Shown in pieces: positions 7,604-13,820 of a stretch of DNA of 15,904 nucleotides. The stretch comes from an uncultured Clostridia bacterium (lineage in GTDB: Bacteria > Bacillota > Clostridia > HGM11514): the NCBI GenBank assembly GCA_934489915.1, contig CAKSSZ010000013.1, forward strand, positions 1 through 15,904, given 5' to 3'. Under the pieces are notes generated by a model. The model saw nothing but the letters and a program-made list of their open reading frames with translations. It was not told where the DNA came from and did no database searches. The translations under genes were made by a program, and so were the position numbers. How positions within the stretch are numbered: position 1 is the first letter of the stretch; every line of letters begins with the position of its first letter.

Positions 7604-7632
7604 TTGAATTTTTATTCGTTTTGATGTATAAT
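7604..7632 (+). promoter_or_regulatory. argC promoter
   Basis: TTGAAT (7604-7609) and TATAAT (7627-7632) have a 17-nt spacer. Transcription should start near 7639, about 23 nt before the argC ATG, with AAGGGGTGA as ribosome binding site (about 7649-7656). Confidence 0.82.
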
Positions 7633-7639
7633 TATAACA
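7605..7639 (+). promoter_or_regulatory. tandem ARG boxes (ArgR/AhrC operator)
   Basis: TGAATTTTTATTCG (7605-7618) matches 13 of 14 positions of the ARG-box core TGAATWWWWATTCA. A weaker copy, TGTATAATTATAACA (7625-7639), is centred 20 bp downstream. Paired ARG boxes are known to be spaced by about 21 bp. One box covers the -35 and the other the -10 of the argC promoter, the expected layout for arginine repression. No argR gene is in the window. Confidence 0.6.
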
Positions 7640-7661
7640 TCATAAAATAAGGGGTGATTGC

Positions 7662-8705
7662 ATGATTCGAGTAGGAATTATCGGAGTAACGGGGTATGCA
7701 GGGGCGGAATTAGTTCGGATTTTAGCGGGTCATCCGTCTGTTTGCATTGTGCATGCCATGTCGAAAAGCTATGCAGGGCAGCCCTTGTCCGCTTTGTACC
7801 CTTCCTTGCGGAGGGCAAAGGATTTTGTTTGTGAGGAAGTAGATCCGGAGCTGTTGAAGGCGGATTGCGATGTAGTATTTACCGCTTTGCCTCATGGGGC
7901 GTCTGCTGCAATTGTGGCAGAATTAATGACGGCGCCGAACATGAAAGTAATTGATTTAAGCGCTGATTTTCGTTATCGGGAGAAGGCGATATACCAAGAA
8001 TGGTATGGGCTGGAGCATTGTGCACCGGAGCTTCTTCCCCAGGCGGTTTATGGGTTGTGCGAGCTGTATCGGGACGAAATTCGGCAGGCCAGGCTGATTG
8101 GGAACCCGGGCTGCTATACCACCTGCTCCATTTTAGGGGCGGCGCCCTTGATGAAGCAGGGACTGATTGAGCCGGATTCTTTAATTATTGATGCAAAATC
8201 GGGTGTTTCCGGCGCCGGCAGAAAGCTGGTGATTGACAATCATTTTTGTGAATGTACGGAAAATACCAAGGCTTACGGTGTGGCAAAGCATCGGCATACG
8301 TCGGAAATTGAACAGGAGCTTTCCCTGCTTGCAGGGCAGCCCCTCACCCTTTCCTTTACCCCTCACCTGATTCCGCAAAAACGGGGGATTTTAGCGACAA
8401 TTTACGGGAAGCTGACGCAGCCGAAAACCACAGAAGAGCTGCTGGAGGTATACCGTGATTTTTATGCAGGAGAATATTTCATCCGGATTTATGAAGAAGG
8501 CAAGCTGCCGGAAACCAATCATGTGGCCGGATCAAATTTTGTGGATATCGGGCTTGTGTCCGATCCCAGAACCGGGCGTGTGATTGTGGTGAGCTGTATT
8601 GATAACCTGTTTAAAGGAGCGGCAGGTCAGGCGGTGCAAAACATGAACCTGATGTTTGGTCTGCCGGAGGGTACGGCGATTGATCAGCCGGGATTTTATT
8701 TATAA
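7662..8705 (+). CDS. argC: N-acetyl-gamma-glutamyl-phosphate reductase
   Basis: ArgC reduces N-acetylglutamyl phosphate to N-acetylglutamate semialdehyde with NADPH, the third step of arginine synthesis. The 347-residue protein has the N-terminal nucleotide motif GVTGYAGAEL (8-17). The catalytic cysteine is in GNPGCYTT (Cys151). KSGVSGAGR follows at about 179-187, then KHRHTSEIEQ (about 209-218), which carries the family histidine. Length is normal. It starts a two-gene operon with argB, whose start is 17 nt downstream, and is controlled from a promoter with apparent ARG boxes. Confidence 0.97.
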   Translation: MIRVGIIGVTGYAGAELVRILAGHPSVCIVHAMSKSYAGQPLSALYPSLRRAKDFVCEEVDPELLKADCDVVFTALPHGASAAIVAELMTAPNMKVIDLSADFRYREKAIYQEWYGLEHCAPELLPQAVYGLCELYRDEIRQARLIGNPGCYTTCSILGAAPLMKQGLIEPDSLIIDAKSGVSGAGRKLVIDNHFCECTENTKAYGVAKHRHTSEIEQELSLLAGQPLTLSFTPHLIPQKRGILATIYGKLTQPKTTEELLEVYRDFYAGEYFIRIYEEGKLPETNHVAGSNFVDIGLVSDPRTGRVIVVSCIDNLFKGAAGQAVQNMNLMFGLPEGTAIDQPGFYL

Positions 8706-8722
8706 GTGAGGAGAGCATAGCG

Positions 8723-9610
8723 ATGGATGTGACTGCACTGATTAAAAAGGCAAATATTTTGATTGAAGCCCTGCCGTATATTCAGAAATTTTCTAACAAA
8801 ACCTTTGTCATTAAATACGGCGGAAATGCCATGGTCAATGAAGAGATCAAGGCGTCTGTCATGGAGGACATTACTCTTTTGAAATTTATCGGTATTAATC
8901 CGATTATTGTGCATGGCGGCGGGCCGGATATTACAAAAACCTTGACCGAAATGCAGATGGAGAGCCGCTTTTTGAACGGTTTGCGTGTGACTGACGGGGA
9001 AACCATGCGGGTAGTGCAGATGGTCTTAATGGGGAAGACCAACAAGGAAATTGTGTCTTTGTTAAACTGTAACGGCGGGAAGGCGTTGGGACTGTGCGGG
9101 ATTGACGGCGGGCTGATTCACTGCCGTAAGCATATGCCCGAGATTGACGGAAAGCCGGCCAATCTGGGCTTTGTCGGAGAAATTACCAAGGTGAACAGTC
9201 ATATTTTGCAGCATATGCTGCAGGATGAATTCATTCCGGTGGTAGCGCCGATTGGGATGGACGAACAGGGGCAGAGCTATAACATTAATGCGGATACGGT
9301 AGCAAGCGCCGTTGCCTGCGCCGTCAAGGCAGAAAAGCTCATTACGCTGACCGATGTAAGCGGCGTAAAGGATGCAGACGGGCAGATTATTTATGAAATC
9401 TTTCAGGATGAAATTTTAAATATGATCAATGCAGGGGTGATTACCGGTGGAATGATTCCAAAACTGCTGGGCTGCCTGGAGGCAATTGACGGCGGTGTGA
9501 ACAGCGTGCATATCATTGACGGGCGTCTGCCCCATTGCATTTTGCTGGAGATTTTTACGCATTCCGGGATTGGCACTATGATTAAAAAGAGTCTGACTGT
9601 CTCCGCATAA
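8723..9610 (+). CDS. argB: acetylglutamate kinase
   Basis: ArgB phosphorylates N-acetylglutamate, the step before ArgC. The 295-residue amino-acid-kinase-fold protein shows KYGGNAM (31-37) with the phosphate-binding Lys, HGGGP (64-68), NGLRVTD (85-91), NINADTVA (188-195) and LTDVSGV. It has an N-terminal amphipathic helix before the core (about residues 3-24, KANILIEALPYIQKF). In this family that extension is typical of hexameric, arginine-feedback-inhibited enzymes, so inhibition by arginine is inferred. The ribosome binding site GAGGAGAG sits upstream of the ATG. Arginine genes often run argC-argJ-argB-argD; here argJ and argD are absent and a strong terminator follows. Confidence 0.97.
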   Translation: MDVTALIKKANILIEALPYIQKFSNKTFVIKYGGNAMVNEEIKASVMEDITLLKFIGINPIIVHGGGPDITKTLTEMQMESRFLNGLRVTDGETMRVVQMVLMGKTNKEIVSLLNCNGGKALGLCGIDGGLIHCRKHMPEIDGKPANLGFVGEITKVNSHILQHMLQDEFIPVVAPIGMDEQGQSYNINADTVASAVACAVKAEKLITLTDVSGVKDADGQIIYEIFQDEILNMINAGVITGGMIPKLLGCLEAIDGGVNSVHIIDGRLPHCILLEIFTHSGIGTMIKKSLTVSA

Positions 9611-9633
9611 AAAGACAAAAATTGTATTTTTAG

Positions 9634-9669
9634 AAAGCGCTTAAATTTTTTAAATTTGAGCGCTTTTTT
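9634..9669 (+). terminator. intrinsic terminator of the argCB operon
   Basis: A 15-bp stem (9634-9648 with 9652-9666, one G-U pair) with a 3-nt T loop ends in a run of T to 9669. It lies 23 nt after the argB stop. Confidence 0.92.
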
Positions 9670-9743
9670 CATAAAAATTGATTTTGTTATTCTCAATTTG
9701 TTCCAAAGTGGCATTTTGCTATAAAATTAATCAATCCCTCACA

Positions 9744-9772
9744 TTGTTTTGCTCCCAAAAAACTGATATAAT
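9744..9772 (+). promoter_or_regulatory. promoter of the decayed surface-protein gene
   Basis: TTGTTT (9744-9749) and TATAAT (9767-9772) are separated by 17 nt. It is followed at 9803-9810 by an ideal AAGGAGGT ribosome binding site before twin ATG codons at 9814 and 9817. The expression signals look intact although the coding region is broken. Confidence 0.7.
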
Positions 9773-9813
9773 TAAATTACAGAATGTTTTACAAACAATT
9801 TAAAGGAGGTAAA

Positions 9814-10058
9814 ATGATGGGAAAGAGAAGAATGGCAGCATGGTCGGAGCAGATAAGAAGCTGACGGTTTCCTTCGTATCCAAGATGGAATCGGGCAATA
9901 CCATTTTTGTAGCAACGGACGGCTCGGACGAAACGGGAACCGGCTCCAAGGATGCGCCCTATGCAAGCGTTGAGCGAGCAAGAGATGTGATCCGCCGTTT
10001 TAAGGAGCTGCCCGAAGGCGGCGTAACCGTTTATGTAAGGGGCGTACCTACAGACTGA
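9814..10058 (+). pseudogene. broken surface beta-helix protein, N-terminal fragment
   Basis: From the ribosome-binding-site-linked ATG (9814) the frame reads MMGKRRMAAWSEQIRS and stops after 16 codons. The start looks like the basic n-region of a signal peptide, but the hydrophobic core is missing. The mature protein continues in another frame from about 9840 (VGADKKLTVSF, then IFVATDGSDETG...KDAPYASVERARDVI), typical of the first strand region of secreted parallel beta-helix proteins. That frame ends at a TGA (10056-10058) right after YVRG, where the family expects a GG.Y motif. Restoring one G near 10044 gives YVRGGTYRLTSG and joins the next fragment. So this piece carries a signal-peptide deletion and a one-base frameshift. 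An assembly or sequencing error could mimic the latter. Confidence 0.8.
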
Positions 10059-11116
10059 CCTCCGGAATTCAATTCACCGCTGAAGATTTCGGTACGGAGC
10101 AATCGCCGATCACATACCGGGCTTACAATGATGAAAAAGTTGAATTTATCGGTACGGAACCCATTGATACCGCCGGGATCCAAAAGGTAACGGACGAGAC
10201 CTTGTTAAACCGGCTGCTGGAAAGCTATGCAAGGGATCATTTGTATATGCTGGATTTAAAGGCGCAGGGAGTGACTCTGCCGGAGCTTTCTGCCAGCGGA
10301 AACGAAGGCGGCGAACGGATCTATATGAATGGGGTAGCGTTGATTAACGCCCGCTGGCCCAATGACGATAATTCCGGGGACGCTTACTATACCCGTGCCC
10401 GCGGCGCTGCGGACGGCGCTTTGACTGATTATGAAAAAGCAAATTACAATAAGCCGGATCAACCGCAGATTCTGTTTTATACCGACGGTGCAGGCGACCG
10501 CAGCACAAAATGGAAGAGCAACCTGGATGAGATGTATGTATGCGGCTCCCTTTCCTATCTGTGGTATCCTCAGAGCGTGAAAATTGCTAAGCTGGATACG
10601 AAATATAAGAGAGTGACCACGGCGGAGCCAACTCGTTATGGACAAAATACTTATACAAGCATCAACGACCGGCAGCTGTTCTTTGAAAATATTTTTGAAG
10701 AAATTGACCAGCCGGGTGAAAGCTATCTGGATCGGGAAACGGGAATTTTATACTTCTACCCCGTAGGCACACTGAAAAATCCGACCATGAGTATTGCATG
10801 CTTGAACGAAACTCTGATCACGGTAGAGGGCGCTTCGTACCTGAATTTTGACGGAATCAACGTATCCGGCGGGCGCGTAAATGGGTATCAGGTGGACGGC
10901 AATCATATTACCGTTTCCGATGCAATCATCCATGGGATTGGGTTCAACGGAATCAGCGGCGCCGGCACTTATCTTACGATTCGAGATTGTGACATTTATG
11001 ATTGCTGCACAAACGGGATTAACCTTGGCGGCGGCGACAGAGTAAACTTGGTTTCCAGCGGCAATGACGGTGGCAAGAGACCAAAGCGCTCTGCAGCACC
11101 AGGTCAACACCGCTAA
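10040..11116 (+). pseudogene. broken surface beta-helix protein, middle fragment
   Basis: This frame opens at the frameshift point (GRTYRLTSGIQFTAEDFGTE) and runs about 350 codons. Its first in-frame ATG is at 10226, and I see no ribosome binding site for any internal start. The protein has the hallmarks of right-handed parallel beta-helix enzymes or lyase-like surface proteins: PITYRAYNDEKVEF, DRETGILYFYP, LNFDGINVSGG and GISGAGTYLTIRDCDIYDC, with N/G-rich turns. Only the first few helical coils are present. After NLVSSGND the reading turns into a non-homologous, basic, short tail (KRPKRSAAPGQHR) and stops, while family-like sequence resumes in another frame. The most likely reading is an internal deletion that removed the rest of the beta-helix. 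The polysaccharide substrate is unknown. Confidence 0.78.
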
Positions 11117-12185
11117 AATCAATCTGGAAGACGCACTTTACTTGTTCCGTGGCTCTGAAAACGATCCTTTGGCAACACTGGAGATTGAGCAGATTTCCTT
11201 GGATACGCTGATTGCGGATGAAGCAGGTTGGGTGTCCGGCGCAGGTGATGACCTGATCCTTAAGGACGGATCCCTGGTGATCGGCGACGGTGCGGCAACA
11301 CTGGCAGAATACACCGCAAAGAATTATAAAAATGCCCGGTTCAACTTCACCATGAGGGCAGAAGTGCTGGATCCCGAGCTGAGCAGCGCCAAGGGAGCGT
11401 GGGTTGGTATTTACCTGCGTCAGGATAAAACCGGTTGGTGCTGGACAAATAACAATACGGCATCCATGCTGGATCTGAAGCAGAATTTAACTCAGTATCA
11501 GCAGTTCCCCGCACCTGCAGGCTGGGGCGGTAACATTAAAGACGATATGGTGCGGAACGATGCCAAGATTGAACTGGGGAAAACCTATCAGGTAGCCGTC
11601 GGTATTTATGATACGAAGGTGGACGGACAGGTATATTTAGAGCTGACCTTAAACGGAGAAAAAATTTATTCTCAGGTAGTGCTGGGAACAGGAATGTACG
11701 GTAAAGAAGGACATTTTGCCATCAGCGCCGGAGAAAACACACGGGTAGTGGTTGCCCCTGCAAAGGCGGATTTGACCGAGCCGACCAAGAGCAGCCCGTT
11801 CAGTGACATTTTGGGGCACTGGGCAGAGAAGGACATTACGGCGATGTATGAAAGAAAGATCGTCAGCGGTGTGACAGATACCACCTTTGAACCGGATCGG
11901 GCTATTACCCGTGCCGAGTTTGCAACCCTGATGGGAAAAGCGCTGAATCTGAAAGCGGCAAATTCCGCAGGGTTCCGTGATGTGGCAGAAGGCGCATGGT
12001 ATGCGTCCAGCGTAAATGCCGCAGCGGCAGCGGGGCTGATTACCGGTTATGACGGCGCATTCCGTCCGGAGGATCTGATCACGAGAGAAGAAATGGCAGT
12101 CATCATTGCCAAAGCATATACCTTCTTGGGGAAAACCGCCGAGAAGGGCGGCATCGATAAATTTGCAGATGCCGGTAGCATTTAG
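11064..12185 (+). pseudogene. broken surface protein, LamG-like plus SLH C-terminal fragment
   Basis: This 373-codon frame overlaps the previous fragment by 53 nt and begins mid-domain. A short helical stretch (QHQVNTAKINLEDALYLF, the end of a FIVAR-like linker) comes first. A jelly-roll/LamG-like domain follows (about residues 60-230: ARFNFTMRAEVLD, GAWVGIYLRQDKTGW, YLELTLNGEKIYS). Then come two complete SLH repeats (FSDILGHWAEKDITAMYE...TRAEFATLM and FRDVAEGAWYASSVN...TREEMAVII). A third SLH repeat is cut after FADAGSI by TAG (12183-12185). The ATG at 11064 has no ribosome binding site. Annotation pipelines may call it an intact SLH-domain protein, but it lacks a signal peptide and so could not reach the wall as it stands. 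Confidence 0.75.
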
Positions 12186-12190
12186 AGGAT

Positions 12191-12226
12191 TGCAAATATC
12201 CTTTGGAAGAGGGATTTGCACTTTTT
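12191..12226 (+). terminator. terminator-like hairpin after the decayed gene
   Basis: TGCAAAT (12191-12197) pairs with ATTTGCA (12214-12220), with further partial pairing inside, and CTTTTTAT follows. It lies only 5 nt after the TAG. It is probably the original terminator of the surface-protein gene, now close to the truncated end. Confidence 0.5.
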
Positions 12227-12256
12227 ATCAACACGGATTAAAAATCTAATATGTAT

Positions 12257-12386
12257 GACAAAAACCCACCCGGGAATGGTGGGTTTGTCAGTAATCTGAG
12301 GCCTCTTTATTATGCTTGTGTTATTTTCAGTCTGTTCATGGTATTCAACCTCGGTTTCACAAGTTGATCAATGATCCGTTGGAGCG
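12257..12386 (-). ncRNA. candidate short minus-strand transcript (small RNA or peptide mRNA)
   Basis: On the minus strand an extended -10 box (TGTTATAAT, complement of 12393-12401) predicts a start near 12386. About 110 nt later a hairpin (complement of 12286-12262, 9-bp stem AAACCCACC/GGTGGGTTT) is followed by T residues. As a terminator it fits this strand better than the plus strand. Inside, CTTGTG (12363-12358) can pair with CACAAG (12320-12315), and GATC/GATC forms a small hairpin. A nonapeptide ORF lies in the loop. I do not recognise the RNA family. The elements are seen, but the transcript itself is inference. Confidence 0.35.
12310..12339 (-). CDS. possible nonapeptide ORF in the minus-strand transcript
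   Basis: ATG (12339-12337) opens a 9-codon ORF, MNRLKITQA, ending in TAA. A CGAGG ribosome-binding-like motif (complement of 12349-12353) lies 9 nt upstream. It could be a leader or signalling peptide or chance; such a short ORF cannot be judged from sequence alone. Confidence 0.2.
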   Translation of the reverse strand: MNRLKITQA

Positions 12387-12392
12387 AAAGAC

Positions 12393-12422
12393 ATTATAAC
12401 ATAAATGCAAGCAGTGTACTGC
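12393..12422 (-). promoter_or_regulatory. extended -10 promoter with a palindrome at the -35 position
   Basis: The TG-T-TATAAT element (complement of 12393-12401) has no good -35 box. Instead the perfect inverted repeat GCAGT-GT-ACTGC (12411-12422) covers that position. This is a layout expected for an activator- or repressor-controlled promoter, but the regulator is unknown. Confidence 0.35.
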
Positions 12423-12507
12423 ATGATTTTTACATTAAAATTTCTTTCGGAAATGCCGGAAAAGCGACCCGCAGAGACGCACAAAATCTGGTAATTGACA
12501 AAAAAGC

Positions 12508-12536
12508 TTGACAAATGGCTCATTTTGTGCTATTAT
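12508..12536 (+). promoter_or_regulatory. promoter of the C39-like peptidase gene
   Basis: TTGACA (12508-12513) and TATTAT (12531-12536) have a 17-nt spacer. A second TTGACA lies at 12495-12500 without a matching -10. The leader to the ATG is about 110 nt. Confidence 0.7.
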
Positions 12537-12655
12537 ATAAGAACAGTACCTTTTTAGCCAAAGATTTCTGAATGAAAAATACATTGTCCGGCTGTTTCTT
12601 TTTCCTTGTTTTTAAGCGGGAAAAACGGCGGATAACGATTTGAAAAGAGGAAAGA

Positions 12656-13708
12656 ATGATGCGAAAAAAGCTTTTGACTGTGATACTTGCAGTCCTTTGT
12701 TGCTTGTCCGCTGTGTATTCTGTTGCGGCAGGCGATGAGATTCATGTAGTAGTAGACGGACAGGCAGTGGCCTTTTCCCGTGAGCCGGTCATGATTGATA
12801 ACCGGATGTTGGTTCCGATCCGCACGGTGGCGGAAGCGATGGCGTGCCAGGTTGGCTGGGACGCACAATCCCAATCTGTGATTATCTCAAATGAAAAAGC
12901 ACGTTTAAGACTGCGGATTGATTATGATTTAATGTGGGTAGACCGGGGAGCAGGAGAAGCGTCGGTTCAGTTGGACATCGCCCCGATTTTGATTGAAGAT
13001 ACTACTTATTTGCCTTTGCGCAAGGTGGTTGAGGCGCTGGACGGCAGTGTTGTATGGGACAGCACCTGCAATACCATTTTTATTTCATCTAAGATTGAAG
13101 AAGAGATTCAGGAAGAGCATACGGCAGGCTTTTCTGCAGCCGGCTCGCATACGTTTTATTTTCAAAATGAAGCCCGCTGGTCTTTCCCGGATAACGGAAG
13201 CGGCTATTGCTGGGTATGTTCTTACGCTATGGTACTGAGTGATGTGATGGGGCGTGCCATTACCCCTTCGGATGTGGCGGCAGTGAATCTGCGGTACAGC
13301 GGGAGCGGGAATTATTGCTACCATGCACAGATTGTGAGCGAGTTTGGCGCTAAGTTTGTTCCTGCGCTGGAGGAAAGCTCCCCCTATTTTAAGAGCTATG
13401 AAGGTTACTTTGGTGCTACCTATTTGAATACGCCGGACGAGCAGTCTGCGGTGAATGCATTGAAAGAAGCGTTGGATCGGAATCCTGCCGGTATTTTGGT
13501 TCGGTTTGAATCCGTTTCTCCTCATACCATGGTTGCAATTGGTTATGAGGGTAATACGATTTTCTTTAACGAAACCATTCCTTACGGCGGAGGGTACAGC
13601 ACCACCAGTATTTATCAAAACATTCCCTTTTCTCAGACCTTCCCGGGAGGGTACTGCGGCTTGGGACTGAAGGATTTAACGTCAATTCAGGCAATTGCGG
13701 CTCAATAA
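12656..13708 (+). CDS. secreted copper-amine-oxidase-N-like / C39-like cysteine peptidase fusion
   Basis: The 350-residue exported protein has a signal peptide (1 to about 25, ending SVAAG). Residues about 29-145 form a copper-amine-oxidase N-terminal-like domain, a common extracellular wall-associated module in Clostridia. It is recognised by MIDNRMLVPIRTVAEAM...VGWD and the repeat-like ILIEDTTYLPLRKVVEAL. Residues about 163-345 resemble a papain-fold C39-like peptidase: Cys185 in GSGYCWVCSYAMVLSD, His290 in SPHTMVAIGY and Asn305 in FFNETIP fit the Cys-His-Asp/Asn triad. It may cleave peptides at the cell surface; the substrate is unknown. There is no ABC transporter nearby, so it is not a bacteriocin exporter. 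Two ATGs (12656, 12659) follow AGAGGAAAG; the second has the better spacing. Confidence 0.85.
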   Translation: MMRKKLLTVILAVLCCLSAVYSVAAGDEIHVVVDGQAVAFSREPVMIDNRMLVPIRTVAEAMACQVGWDAQSQSVIISNEKARLRLRIDYDLMWVDRGAGEASVQLDIAPILIEDTTYLPLRKVVEALDGSVVWDSTCNTIFISSKIEEEIQEEHTAGFSAAGSHTFYFQNEARWSFPDNGSGYCWVCSYAMVLSDVMGRAITPSDVAAVNLRYSGSGNYCYHAQIVSEFGAKFVPALEESSPYFKSYEGYFGATYLNTPDEQSAVNALKEALDRNPAGILVRFESVSPHTMVAIGYEGNTIFFNETIPYGGGYSTTSIYQNIPFSQTFPGGYCGLGLKDLTSIQAIAAQ

Positions 13709-13739
13709 GCTTTGGCAAAAAGAAAGAGAATGATGTATC

Positions 13740-13785
13740 AGAGGATAGGAGAAAACGTTGTTTCGTTTTTAAGTATCCTCTTTTT
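13740..13785 (+). terminator. intrinsic terminator after the C39-like gene
   Basis: AGAGGATA (13740-13747) pairs with TATCCTCT (13774-13781). Inside it AAAACG (13752-13757) pairs with CGTTTT (13764-13769), and TTTT follows. This gives a two-tier hairpin 31 nt after the stop. Confidence 0.8.
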
Positions 13786-13820
13786 ATCCATAAAAATCCC
13801 TGTGGGGAACGGAGGCTGTC

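Noticed and set aside
11064..11116. Programmed ribosomal frameshift joining the middle and C-terminal fragments
   Set aside because: No slippery heptamer or downstream structure stands out, the domain logic is broken at the same point, and other lesions in the gene argue for decay.
11649..12221. 190-codon minus-strand ORF across the SLH region
   Set aside because: The plus strand encodes recognisable LamG-like and SLH sequence here; the antisense product is Cys/His-rich noise.
13085..13618. 177-codon minus-strand ORF inside the C39-like gene
   Set aside because: It is a shadow of a gene with clear domains on the other strand and has no start signals.
12656..13708. Bacteriocin-processing C39 exporter
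   Set aside because: No ABC transporter domain, no membrane segments after the signal peptide and no double-glycine peptide gene nearby.
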